Source of the DNA: Petroclostridium sp. X23
GTDB lineage: Bacteria; Bacillota; Clostridia; SK-Y3
Assembly: GCF_030013905.1 (NCBI RefSeq)
Contig: NZ_CP124862.1
Location: 5,397,051-5,461,050, forward strand
Reading direction: 5' to 3'
Length of the DNA: 64,000 nucleotides
This document shows, one piece after another, positions 43,346 to 52,374 of the stretch. Within the stretch, counting starts at the first letter, position 1; each line of letters begins with the position of its first letter. The position numbers and the translations under genes are program-made. The notes below the pieces were generated by a model. That model did not search any database and had not been told where the DNA came from. It worked only from the letters and a program-made list of their open reading frames with translations.

Positions 43346-44884
43346 ATGAGTAAAATAAGTTTGGACAAAATCCCTTATATCGATGAATTAAAAACAATTC
43401 ATCATCCGTTTGATGCTAAAAAAATGCAGAAAGATTTTGAAACACTTGCTCAGAAAGAAAAGATGCGAAATAAAATCGTAGATAGTCTTGAGGATGCTGT
43501 TTGCTTGTCGGGACTGAAGGACGGCATGACTATTTCATTTCATCATCATTTCCGTAACGGAGATTATATTATTAATCTTGTAGTCGATAAACTTGCTGAA
43601 ATGGGCTTTAAAAATCTTGTAATGTCGGCAAGTTCGCTCACTGATTGCCACGAGCCGTTGATCAAGCACATAAAAAATGGAGTAATCAGACGTATTGAAA
43701 CAAGCGGCCTTCGTGGGAAACTGGCAGAGGAAATCTCACATGGACTGATGGATGTTCCAGTTGTGTTTCGCTCTCATGGAGGAAGAGCATACGTAATTGA
43801 GACCGGCAATTTGCCTATTGATATGGCATTTTTAGGTGCGCCGTCTTGCGATGCGTATGGAAATGCCAATGGATATTCACGGGATAATGATACAGGAATA
43901 AGCTGTGGTTCTATGGGTTATGCAAAACTGGATGCGCAATATGCAAAAAAGACCATCATTCTGACCGACAACATTGTTCGTTATCCGAATGCACCATTCG
44001 GAATTCCGGAATCAGACGTGGATTATATTGTAAAAGTTGATGCAGTAGGGGACCCGGTAGGGATTATGAGCGGTGCTACACGATTCACCAAAAATCCGAA
44101 AGAACTATTGATTGCTGAAAAAGCCGCTCAGGTAATCGAATATAGCGGATGTTTTGTTGATGGATTTTCCATGCAGATGGGTTCCGGGGGTGCGTCTCTT
44201 GCCGTGGCAAGATTTTTAAGAGAAAAAATGCTTCAAAAAAATATAAGAGCCAATTTTGCCCTCGGTGGCATTACAGGTCAGATTGTTGATCTGCATGAAG
44301 AAGGACTAATTAAAAAAATTCTTGATGTTCAGTCTTTTGATCTTAGGGCTGCGCAGTCTTTGAAAGACAATCGCTTCCATCAGCAAATTTCTGCGTCATA
44401 TTATGCAAGTCCGGGAAATTTAGGCACGGCTGTGAATCAACTTGATATTGTGGTACTTTCCGCACTTGAGGTAGATATAGACTATAATGTGAATGTATTG
44501 ACAGGTTCTGATGGAATTATCCGAGGAGCAGTCGGTGGACATTGTGATACGTCTGCAGGTGCAAGTGTTGCAATTGTTGTTGTACCCTTGACTCGCGGAA
44601 GGATTCCTTGTGTTGTTGAAAAAGTAAATACGGTTGTGACACCAGGAAAAACGATTGATGTGATTGTAACGGAAAAGGGGATTGCAGTGAATCCTCGTCG
44701 TAAGAATCTTCTGGCAAATCTTCAGAAGTCGGGACTTCCTATTTGTACTATCGAAGAGTTGAAAGAAAAAGCTGAGCAGACTGTAGGCAAGCCTGATCAG
44801 ATTGAATATACAGATAAAATTGTTGGAGTTGTTACATATCGTGATGGATCAGTAATAGATGTGATTCGGCAGGTTAATGAGTAA
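43346..44884 (+). CDS. citF: Citrate lyase alpha subunit (citrate CoA-transferase)
   Basis: The 512-residue protein matches CitF: GMTISFHHHFRNGDYI near residue 60, AFLGAPSCDAYGNANGY near residue 160 and EVDIDYNVNVLTGSDG near residue 380. It exchanges the acetyl group of acetyl-ACP for citrate. The ATG at 43346 follows AGGAGG (43331-43336); the frame is open upstream but there it belongs to another frame of citE. The gene is intact, but expression from the upstream promoter must now pass through the IS. Confidence 0.94.
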   Translation: MSKISLDKIPYIDELKTIHHPFDAKKMQKDFETLAQKEKMRNKIVDSLEDAVCLSGLKDGMTISFHHHFRNGDYIINLVVDKLAEMGFKNLVMSASSLTDCHEPLIKHIKNGVIRRIETSGLRGKLAEEISHGLMDVPVVFRSHGGRAYVIETGNLPIDMAFLGAPSCDAYGNANGYSRDNDTGISCGSMGYAKLDAQYAKKTIILTDNIVRYPNAPFGIPESDVDYIVKVDAVGDPVGIMSGATRFTKNPKELLIAEKAAQVIEYSGCFVDGFSMQMGSGGASLAVARFLREKMLQKNIRANFALGGITGQIVDLHEEGLIKKILDVQSFDLRAAQSLKDNRFHQQISASYYASPGNLGTAVNQLDIVVLSALEVDIDYNVNVLTGSDGIIRGAVGGHCDTSAGASVAIVVVPLTRGRIPCVVEKVNTVVTPGKTIDVIVTEKGIAVNPRRKNLLANLQKSGLPICTIEELKEKAEQTVGKPDQIEYTDKIVGVVTYRDGSVIDVIRQVNE

Positions 44885-44941
44885 GCGGTTTTCCAAATAA
44901 TTATATCTGTATTCAAACAAGGATTAGCAAGGGGGACAAAA

Positions 44942-45226
44942 GTGAATATTGAATATAGAATCCCATTTTCAGGCAAAAAACTCGCAGGTGTTGTATCTTT
45001 TCTAAAGAGCAGCGGCCTTGATTATGATGACGGTATTGAATTTACTATAGTTGTTACTGAGGATGACAAGATAGTTGCTACAGGTTCCGGAGAGAGAAAT
45101 ATATTAAAATGTATTGCCGTTTCGGAAGAATATCAGAGTGAAGGATATTCTTCCATAACATCATTGTTGGATGAGTATTCTGATGGTAAAACCCCGAAAT
45201 GTTTTTTAAATACTTGTCCAAAATAA
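44942..45226 (+). pseudogene. citC: Citrate lyase ligase, N-terminal fragment
   Basis: The first about 75 residues match the N-terminal acetyltransferase-like domain of [citrate (pro-3S)-lyase] ligase (FTIVVTEDDKIVATGSGERN, LKCIAVSEEYQSEG). The family is about 340 residues long; here the frame runs into sequence antisense to the response-regulator gene and stops at 94 residues. The nucleotidyltransferase domain is missing. The breakpoint lies between about 45140 and 45180. The start codon is a GTG at 44942 after AAGGGGG. The gene is a clear deletion remnant. Confidence 0.82.
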
Positions 45227-46761
45227 AGTGGATCTGAATAGCCTACCATTTTTGCCACTTCATTCACTTTTAATTGATTATGTTGTAACAGCTCCAATGC
45301 ATTTTCCATTCGAATCTTTGTCAGATAACTCACAAAGGTCATATTTGTTTCCTTTTTGAACAGCTTATTAAAAAAAGTTTTGCTGATAAAAAACTTTTGA
45401 GTAATGCTATCTAAAGTAATAGGTTCAAAGTAATTGGTATCTATATAATGCTTGATGTTGTTAAAAATGATACGTGGATTATCATTTTCCAATGTAGCAA
45501 GATATTGCGCTACTTTTGTAGAAAACGAGGCTAATAATGTTTCTAACTCTTCAGCAGTTGATGTTTTTGGAACATTAATCAAAGATAAGAAGTCTACTTC
45601 CAAAACATCTTCTACCGATAGCTGATATTTAGCCAATACACGTTCTAATAAAAGAATTACTTCATAATACAATTTCATTAGTATTTTGGTTGAAATCTGT
45701 GCGCTGGCTTTTATCTTATCAAATACTGCCGTTATACAAGAGGCAATATCATCAATACTACCTGATTCAATATGGTAAGCTAAGGTCCTTTCATCTGCGG
45801 CAGTAAAATATTGGTAGTCAATTAAACTGTCATAGGCGCGTATGTCTTGATAATATATGCAGTGTGTCTTTTTGTTTTTCAGTAAATTTTTATTTTTTAA
45901 AGCATCAATTGCTTCGATATATGCTTTGTTAAGTTCCAAATAAGACTGATAAGTATTGCTTATTCCGGCTAAAGAGAAAGTCTTTTTAAATATTTCTTTC
46001 AATTTCTTTGTCAGATCAAACAAATGGATTTTATCCAGTTGACTCATATCAGCAGAATACAGCAATATGTTCAGCTCATTATAGCCCTGCATATTCTCAA
46101 ATACGAAGCCTCTATAGTCGTATTTGGTGAAAAAATTACTTATACTGTTTAGCATTTTATTTATATCTTGATTTTCAGTAATAGATGTATCTATTTCTAA
46201 CACCAGCACACAGAAATAAGTGTCTTCCTCAAAAGGCAGTCCCAAGTTGTCTACCATCCGTTGGGTGTACTCTTTAGAAAAGCGGTTGGATGATACCATT
46301 TGCTGAATAAAATGTCTTTGTAATATATGCGTTCTTTCTACAAGTTTTGTTTGTAAAGTATTTATCTGTCCGGCTGTCATATCTTCATCTTTAATTTGTT
46401 GGATTGCTTGCTCTAGGGCTTCTCTTAATTCATGGTCATCTACTGTTTTTAATATATATTGGCATACTTTTAGTTGTAAAGCAGAACGTGCATATTCAAA
46501 ATCGGCATATCCTGAGATAATGATAAATTTTGTTCTGGGCAACTGATCTTTTAATCGTTCAATAAGTTGCAACCCGTTCATGCAAGGCATTTTGATATCC
46601 GTTATAATAATATCGGGCTTTGTATTAAGGGCCAACTCATAAGCTTCTTGGCCATCTTCTGCTTCTGCTGCAATCTTAACTGCCAGACCACAGGATAAAA
46701 CCCTTTTTACAATGGCTTTTCTGATCCACTTTTCATCATCCGCTACTAACACTCTATACAT
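45133..46761 (-). CDS. Response regulator, YesN-like (receiver plus AraC DNA-binding domain)
   Basis: The 542-residue protein has an N-terminal receiver domain (LVADDE, phospho-acceptor Asp in IIITDIKMP, Lys in YILKTVDD), a long linker and a C-terminal AraC helix-turn-helix (TLDSITQKFFISKTFFNKLF, VNEVAKMVGYSDPLYFGQVF). The last residues after HFGVLPSEY are encoded by DNA derived from the truncated citC gene, so the protein carries a short foreign tail but keeps its DNA-binding domain. It is co-transcribed with the kinase gene, 2 bp away, and probably activates the divergent TRAP operon 3. Confidence 0.93.
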   Translation of the reverse strand: MYRVLVADDEKWIRKAIVKRVLSCGLAVKIAAEAEDGQEAYELALNTKPDIIITDIKMPCMNGLQLIERLKDQLPRTKFIIISGYADFEYARSALQLKVCQYILKTVDDHELREALEQAIQQIKDEDMTAGQINTLQTKLVERTHILQRHFIQQMVSSNRFSKEYTQRMVDNLGLPFEEDTYFCVLVLEIDTSITENQDINKMLNSISNFFTKYDYRGFVFENMQGYNELNILLYSADMSQLDKIHLFDLTKKLKEIFKKTFSLAGISNTYQSYLELNKAYIEAIDALKNKNLLKNKKTHCIYYQDIRAYDSLIDYQYFTAADERTLAYHIESGSIDDIASCITAVFDKIKASAQISTKILMKLYYEVILLLERVLAKYQLSVEDVLEVDFLSLINVPKTSTAEELETLLASFSTKVAQYLATLENDNPRIIFNNIKHYIDTNYFEPITLDSITQKFFISKTFFNKLFKKETNMTFVSYLTKIRMENALELLQHNQLKVNEVAKMVGYSDPLYFGQVFKKHFGVLPSEYSSNNDVMEEYPSL

Positions 46762-46763
46762 AT

Positions 46764-48587
46764 CTATATTTCCTTTCTATCTTCTGTGATGGGAAGTTTT
46801 AAAATGACCTTGCAGCCTTTTTCATCGGTACTTTCGATGGTAAGTCCGTAGTTGTTTCCATAATAATGCTTAATTCTAAAATGTACATTTGCAAGGCCTA
46901 TACTTCCGGATGTTTCATATGTTTCAGCAGAATCCCGGTTTAGATCAGCCTGTATCCTTTTCAGCTTTTCATGAGGGATCCCTATTCCATTATCTTCTAC
47001 TTCTATAATCAACATATTATCAAGGCTTTTATGCGCGCTGACTTTTATTATACCGCCTAATTTAATCAATTCTAACCCATGATTAATTGAATTTTCAATA
47101 ATTGGCTGCAATATTAGTTTTATTACATTATATTTTTTAGCTTCTTCAGGAATATTGTAGCATACATTGAACTTGTTTCCATGCCTGATCTTTTGAATGT
47201 TGATGTAATTTGCAGTATGGTATAGTTCATCACCAAGGGTGACTAACTTTTTTTCATTATTTATGCTGTAACGGAACAAATCGGATAAGCTTCTGGAAAT
47301 GGTCATGATTTCCGGAACATCCTTTAAATAGGCAATGCTGCTTATGGTTTCAAGGGTATTATATAAAAAGTGAGGGTTAATTTGCGATTCTAAGGCCTTT
47401 AGCTCCGCTTGCTTTCTTCTTATATCGGCTTCATATTTCTTTACGATAAGATTTTTTATCCTTCGGATCATAGAATTAAAGTTTCGTGTAAGTTTTCCTA
47501 TTTCGTCATTACTTGTTGGACGAAGGTATACATCAAAATTTCTATCTGTAACACCGTCCATAGAAATATTCAGATTTTTTAATGGTGTTGTTACCTTGAT
47601 CGCAATCACAATCGAAAGAATCACTGAGAAAGAGAAAGCAAAGAATCCTACCGTTAAGACGATAGTTTTAACTTTATGGGTTTTTTCCAATAAGCTGTTG
47701 ATCTTTGAGAAGGCAACAAACTTCCATCCGGACACTTCAGATGTTTTATGAATGACCAGATAATCTTCGCCGTTTATTATATGTCTCAAAGTTCCACTAG
47801 GAGAACCTTGGATTTTTGATAATAGTTGATCATCTAATCGTTTTACATATTGCAAATTACTTGAATTAAATATAATGGAACCTTCGGTATCCAATATAGC
47901 TACCTGTGTTTTATTAATACTGCCGGCATTATCAATAATGGTATTGATTTCATCTACTTTCGCGTCTACCATTATAGTGCCTACGATGCGGCCATTACGG
48001 TCTTTAAAGGCTTTGGCTACTGAAAAAACGTTGGTCTTGATATTTGATGGTGCTAATGTCTTATGGGGAGAAATAAAAACCTCTCTTCCATTTTCGAAAA
48101 ATATCTCTCTAAGCCACGGTATAAAAGGGTGGGGGTAACCGATCAATACACCATTTTCAAAATAAATGATACTTGCTCCTTGGAAAGGGACAAGTCGTAC
48201 GCTGGCAATATCGGTTCTTAGATATAATATACCGTAAAATGCATCGTTAACGCTTTGATAATCCTCCATCTTCTTAATATCAGGTGTTTCTGTAATCCAG
48301 CGGGGATTATAAATTACCTCTTTTATTTTTGTGCTGGAAGGGATAGACATTAACAATACTGTCATTGAATGAAATATGTCTTCAACATCTTCACTTGCCT
48401 GCATGATCACGCTGGTCATTCTATCCGAGGTTTCTGATAGTATGGAATTACTGTATATATTGTAAGATATAAAATATATAATACATATCGGCAATATTGA
48501 AATTAATATATGGGAAATAGAAAGCTTTATATGAAAAGGGATAAACGTTCGCTTTAATTTATATTTAATATATCTTTTTAAATTCAT
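46764..48587 (-). CDS. Sensor histidine kinase, YesM-like
   Basis: The 607-residue protein has two membrane helices (about 17-37 and 310-330) around an extracytoplasmic Cache-like sensor region. A HAMP linker follows, then the His_kinase domain with the phospho-acceptor histidine in LESQINPHFLYNTLE, and an ATPase domain (IIENSINHGLE, EVEDNGIGIP). It pairs with the response regulator directly downstream. The divergent position to TRAP operon 3 suggests that it senses that transporter's substrate. AAGGATTAG precedes the ATG. Confidence 0.94.
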   Translation of the reverse strand: MNLKRYIKYKLKRTFIPFHIKLSISHILISILPICIIYFISYNIYSNSILSETSDRMTSVIMQASEDVEDIFHSMTVLLMSIPSSTKIKEVIYNPRWITETPDIKKMEDYQSVNDAFYGILYLRTDIASVRLVPFQGASIIYFENGVLIGYPHPFIPWLREIFFENGREVFISPHKTLAPSNIKTNVFSVAKAFKDRNGRIVGTIMVDAKVDEINTIIDNAGSINKTQVAILDTEGSIIFNSSNLQYVKRLDDQLLSKIQGSPSGTLRHIINGEDYLVIHKTSEVSGWKFVAFSKINSLLEKTHKVKTIVLTVGFFAFSFSVILSIVIAIKVTTPLKNLNISMDGVTDRNFDVYLRPTSNDEIGKLTRNFNSMIRRIKNLIVKKYEADIRRKQAELKALESQINPHFLYNTLETISSIAYLKDVPEIMTISRSLSDLFRYSINNEKKLVTLGDELYHTANYINIQKIRHGNKFNVCYNIPEEAKKYNVIKLILQPIIENSINHGLELIKLGGIIKVSAHKSLDNMLIIEVEDNGIGIPHEKLKRIQADLNRDSAETYETSGSIGLANVHFRIKHYYGNNYGLTIESTDEKGCKVILKLPITEDRKEI

Positions 48588-48751
48588 TTCTAATCCTTCT
48601 TTCCATTGATAACATGTACGATATAGTTCTATTATAAATGATTTGTGTAGAAAGAGCCATCATTTATTAATGCTAATGTTAACTAGAGGTATTTTATAGA
48701 TAATCATGTGTAGAATTATGATTTTCCAACTTATATACTATGTGAGTTCTT

Positions 48752-48824
48752 GTAGGGGTGGACGACTCTGTCCACCCGCAGATCGTGTAACAATGTACCG
48801 GGCGGACAGGGTCGTCCGCCCTAC
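48752..48824. repeat. GC-rich MITE-like repeat, inverted ends
   Basis: The left arm GTAGGGGTGGACGACTCTG and the inverted right arm ACAGGGTCGTCCGCCCTAC enclose about 20 bp. It is the same family as 11482-11555. It occupies part of the 530-bp divergent region between the kinase gene and TRAP operon 3. Confidence 0.7.
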
Positions 48825-48950
48825 GATCACTCGTGCGATAAAACTTGGCGATTTTAAAGTTCCAATTTGTTTGTCTATAAGAGATATAATGAATAAAAAT
48901 TTCTATATAAATAAGAAATAATTTCTATATGATTATTTAAGTGAATCAAG

Positions 48951-48972
48951 TATAATCTATTTAACGTTAAAC
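48951..48972 (+). promoter_or_regulatory. -10 element and LacI-type operator of TRAP operon 3
   Basis: TATAAT (48951-48956) is followed 2 bp later by ATTTAACGTTAAAC (48959-48972), which differs in one base from the palindrome GTTTAACGTTAAAC. The same palindrome precedes the lacI gene (54942) and the SDR gene (56081). No clear -35 is visible, consistent with dependence on an activator such as the YesN-like regulator. Confidence 0.65.
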
Positions 48973-49117
48973 GTTATACAAGATAAATAAATGCAATTCA
49001 AAAGCCTAGTTGGTACAAGCTTTTCTTGATATCTAACCGGGGTGCCAAACGCCCTGTAGATATATACGGCAACGTATGTTGTCAAAAAAATAAACTAATT
49101 TTTAGGGGGAATTGTTT

Positions 49118-50221
49118 ATGAAAAAAAGTTTTAAGAGAGTCGCAGCTTTGGCAGTGGCAACGATGCTTTCATTTTCAATGATTGCTTGCTCCAGCTCAAA
49201 GCCTGCACCGGCAGCAGATCCGAAACCGGCGGCTGAACAGAAAGATACAGCCCAAACGCCAGCTCCGGAGGCAAAACCGGAAAAAGCTATAAAAGTTGCT
49301 GTTTCACACAACAGTTCTGCAGAAAGTCCTTGGGAAAAAGCTTCACTTAAATTTGCTGATATTATAAATAAAGAATCTAATGGCAAATTTGAAGTTAGCA
49401 CATTCCCTAACGGCCAATTATTCCAAAAGAACTGGAAAGTAATGTTGGAAATGACCCAGTCCGGTTCTTCACAAATCGGTATAGAAAGTATTACAGCTCT
49501 TGCATCTGAAGTACCAGAATTAGGAACTGTCCAATTACCGTTCCTGTTCCAAGATGATGCACATCTTATCAAATTTTTAGAAACAGAGTCTCCAATATTA
49601 CAAAAATGGTATAAAAAATTCGAAGAAAAGAATATGGTAGTTGTTGCTGTCGCACCAAGAAAATTCAGACAGCTGATCAACAATAAGAGACTTGTTAAAA
49701 CTCCTGAAGATATTAAAGGTTTAAAATTCAGAGTTCCGGCAAATCCATTCTTCGTAAAAGTATTTGAACTTATAGGCGCTAAACCTGTGCCATTGTCCTC
49801 TGGTGAAATCTATTCAGCGATTCAATTGGGTACAGTTGTTGGAGAAGATAACTCCGTACCGGTTGTATATGACTTTAAAACTCATGAAGTTGCAAAATAC
49901 ATGACTATTTGGAACTATATGGCGGATGCTTCAATCGTAGTTATGAATAAAGATATGTGGGATTCCATGTCTGATGAAGACAAAGCGTTATTCAAAAAAG
50001 CAGGAAAAGAATGGGTAAAAGTAAATGTTGAAGAAGACGACGCTTATCAAATAAAAGCAAGAGAAGAAATGGAAAAAGCAGGTGTTGAGTTCTATGATAT
50101 GCCGGCTGAAGGACAGGCAGCATTTAAGGAACTGGTACAACCTCTTTATGAAGAAACAAAAACTGCACGTGGCGAAGAAGATTGGAATGCATTCTTAAAG
50201 GCTGTAGAAGAAGCAAAATAA
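49118..50221 (+). CDS. dctP: TRAP transporter solute-binding lipoprotein (system 3)
   Basis: The 367-residue lipoprotein (lipobox SMIAC, Cys24) has a proline/alanine-rich linker and a DctP domain with Arg205 in KFRVPANP and RKFRQLINNKR. It is much more distant from systems 1 and 2 than those are from each other. The ATG at 49118 follows TAGGGGGA by 7 bp. After the TAA the same frame continues for 21 sense codons, an unusual tail. It probably binds a sugar acid or hydroxy acid, judged from the neighbouring genes. Confidence 0.94.
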   Translation: MKKSFKRVAALAVATMLSFSMIACSSSKPAPAADPKPAAEQKDTAQTPAPEAKPEKAIKVAVSHNSSAESPWEKASLKFADIINKESNGKFEVSTFPNGQLFQKNWKVMLEMTQSGSSQIGIESITALASEVPELGTVQLPFLFQDDAHLIKFLETESPILQKWYKKFEEKNMVVVAVAPRKFRQLINNKRLVKTPEDIKGLKFRVPANPFFVKVFELIGAKPVPLSSGEIYSAIQLGTVVGEDNSVPVVYDFKTHEVAKYMTIWNYMADASIVVMNKDMWDSMSDEDKALFKKAGKEWVKVNVEEDDAYQIKAREEMEKAGVEFYDMPAEGQAAFKELVQPLYEETKTARGEEDWNAFLKAVEEAK

Positions 50222-50302
50222 TTAAAAATTCAGGCTATTTCTAAATTAGACCAAGTAAAAGATGATGTTACTAAATTAAAGAAATAAGAATCAATAATTA
50301 CT

Positions 50303-50332
50303 AATATGGATACCTGAAAGGGTATCCATATT
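50303..50332 (+). promoter_or_regulatory. Intercistronic stem-loop between dctP and dctQ (system 3)
   Basis: AATATGGATACC / GGTATCCATATT form a perfect 12-bp stem with a 6-base loop. No T run follows. This is the third hairpin at the same place in a TRAP operon of this window. Confidence 0.7.
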
Positions 50333-50400
50333 AAGATTTAACGTGTTATTTTAGACAAATTGTTACTCTTATACAATGTATGATGTGAGGAGCGGTATTC

Positions 50401-50898
50401 TTGAATAAAATTATAAATTTCATTAAAAACATTGACGTCTATATTGGCCCCATCATTTTACTTGCAATCTTAATTGATGTCTTTCTTCAGGTTGTCAGCA
50501 GAGTATTGCCCGGTAATTCTATTTCATGGACGGTGGAAGTGGGTGAAATGCTGCTGGGTGCCCTTATATGGTTTGGGTTAAGTGTGGGCGTTGCAACCAA
50601 TGGACACGTAGCATTTGATTTGCTTGTAAAAAAATTCCCTCCTAAGACCAGAAAAATATTCGGGATAATCGCCAATGGCTTTTTTATAGCTCATGTGGTA
50701 TTATTGGGAAGTTTTACATGGACTTTATTAGAATATTATACAAAATTGGGCAGCAAATCTACTATTTTAGGTATCAGTATGTTTTGGGTGAGGATGCCTA
50801 TTTTATTAGGGTGTATTTTTACACTGATCAGACTGCTGGTAAAAGAATACAGAATAATCCGTGGTCAGGAAGTTGCATTTCCTGATGACCAGATTTAA
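50401..50898 (+). CDS. dctQ: TRAP transporter small permease subunit (system 3)
   Basis: The 165-residue, four-helix protein fits the DctQ family, with SWTVEVGEMLLGALIWFGLSVG near residue 39 in place of the WSEELAR form of systems 1 and 2. It starts at TTG 50401, about 8 bp after GTGAGGAGCGG. dctM follows by 17 bp. Confidence 0.92.
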   Translation: MNKIINFIKNIDVYIGPIILLAILIDVFLQVVSRVLPGNSISWTVEVGEMLLGALIWFGLSVGVATNGHVAFDLLVKKFPPKTRKIFGIIANGFFIAHVVLLGSFTWTLLEYYTKLGSKSTILGISMFWVRMPILLGCIFTLIRLLVKEYRIIRGQEVAFPDDQI

Positions 50899-50915
50899 GA
50901 AGGGGGGAATATATA

Positions 50916-52205
50916 ATGCCTGTTATGTCAATTACATTAGTTATATTAGCAATAGTGCTTTTAGTTGTAGGAGCACCCATTGCCATCGCATTAGGGTTGT
51001 CTTCTGTCGTCGTAATCATGATATTCCAACCGGTGCCTAATATGCAGCTTATACCGCAATTATTCAGTGAAGCGTCAACCTCGTTCGTTTTACTCGCTGT
51101 ACCATTGTTTATTCTTGCCGGTAGTCTTATGGAAAGAGGTACGGTAGGTCGGAATCTTATTGAATTTACCAATGCCATCGTGGGATGGGCAACTGGCGGA
51201 CTAGGTGCGGTAAATATTGTAGGTAGTATGATATTTGGAGGGATTTCCGGTTCTTCTTTGGCGGATACGGCTACTTTCGGTTCAATCCTGGTACCGAGAA
51301 TGGTAGAAGATGGATATCCTAAGGACTATGCCGGAGCGGTAACCCTTACATCTTCTTCGCTTTCGGTTGTAATACCGCCGAGTATATTACTGGTGCTGGG
51401 TGCTGCTGCTACACAGCAATCGGTTGCGCGTGCTTTGGCAGGTGGACTGCTTCCGGGGATATTAATTACGGTTGCGCTATTGATCCCTAATTATTATATA
51501 TCTAAAAAAAATAATTATGGACATAAAACCAAATTCTCAATAAAAAATGTTATGGAAAAAGTGAGTTCATGTTGGACTGCATTGGTTGCTCCATTGATCA
51601 TATTAGGAACTATTTTCTCAGGAATTGTAACGCCTACTGAAGGGGCAGCGGTAGCAGTATTATACATCTTAATCATTGACGGATTAATCTTTAAAAAACT
51701 GAAACGTGTAGACTTGGTTGAAGCGTTTAAGAGTACGGCTGTATTGACAAGTGCGATATTGTTTATTGCAACTTCCAGCGCGATTACTAACTTTATTATT
51801 GCTTATGAAGGTGTTCCAAAGTATCTTGCAGAGCAGCTTGCAAATGTGCCGGGCGGGCAAATAGGATTTTTACTGTTAATGGATTTGGTATTGATCATGA
51901 TAGGAATGACCATCGATGCAAGCCCGGCAACATTGATTTTCACACCACTATTTCTTCCTATAGCGATGTCTATGGGCATAGATCCAACCCACTTTATCGT
52001 TATTACGGTTATGGGCTTTGCGTTAGGTTTAACTACTCCGCCTTACGGTGTATGTCTATTTAGTATAGCCTCGGTATGTAAGATATCCATGGATAAATTG
52101 GTGAGAAAAGCGATGCCGTTTTATGTGGCCATGTTTATTACACTGATACTGGTCACATTAATACCTCAGCTTTCGTTATTCTTGCCTAAAGTATTCGGAC
52201 TATAA
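50916..52205 (+). CDS. dctM: TRAP transporter large permease subunit (system 3)
   Basis: The 429-residue polytopic protein has the DctM motifs LAVPLFILAGSLMERG, GGISGSSLADTATFGSILV and VIPPSILLVLGAAA. It belongs to another DctM subgroup than systems 1 and 2. An AAGGGGGG-type ribosome binding site precedes the ATG. An imperfect terminator follows, so downstream metabolic genes may be expressed at a lower level. Confidence 0.95.
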   Translation: MPVMSITLVILAIVLLVVGAPIAIALGLSSVVVIMIFQPVPNMQLIPQLFSEASTSFVLLAVPLFILAGSLMERGTVGRNLIEFTNAIVGWATGGLGAVNIVGSMIFGGISGSSLADTATFGSILVPRMVEDGYPKDYAGAVTLTSSSLSVVIPPSILLVLGAAATQQSVARALAGGLLPGILITVALLIPNYYISKKNNYGHKTKFSIKNVMEKVSSCWTALVAPLIILGTIFSGIVTPTEGAAVAVLYILIIDGLIFKKLKRVDLVEAFKSTAVLTSAILFIATSSAITNFIIAYEGVPKYLAEQLANVPGGQIGFLLLMDLVLIMIGMTIDASPATLIFTPLFLPIAMSMGIDPTHFIVITVMGFALGLTTPPYGVCLFSIASVCKISMDKLVRKAMPFYVAMFITLILVTLIPQLSLFLPKVFGL

Positions 52206-52235
52206 TACGCAATTGAATAGAATGATTATAATTAA

Positions 52236-52279
52236 AGTGTCTTTCAGCAATATATGTTGAACGGCACTATCTTTTTTTG
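52236..52279 (+). terminator. Imperfect terminator after TRAP operon 3
   Basis: AGTG-T-C-T-TTCA pairs with TGAA-C-G-G-CACT with one mismatch and one G-T pair, and ATCTTTTTTTG follows. Confidence 0.5.
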
Positions 52280-52374
52280 ATTATTATTGAGTACAATTTA
52301 TAATTATATTATAATAGAATGTATAGATAAAATTTAATAATGTATAAATAAAATTTAATGATGAGGTGATTAGT

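Noticed and set aside
48706-48921. 71-residue plus-strand frame upstream of TRAP system 3
   Set aside because: It crosses the GC-rich repeat and has no ribosome binding site or recognisable sequence.
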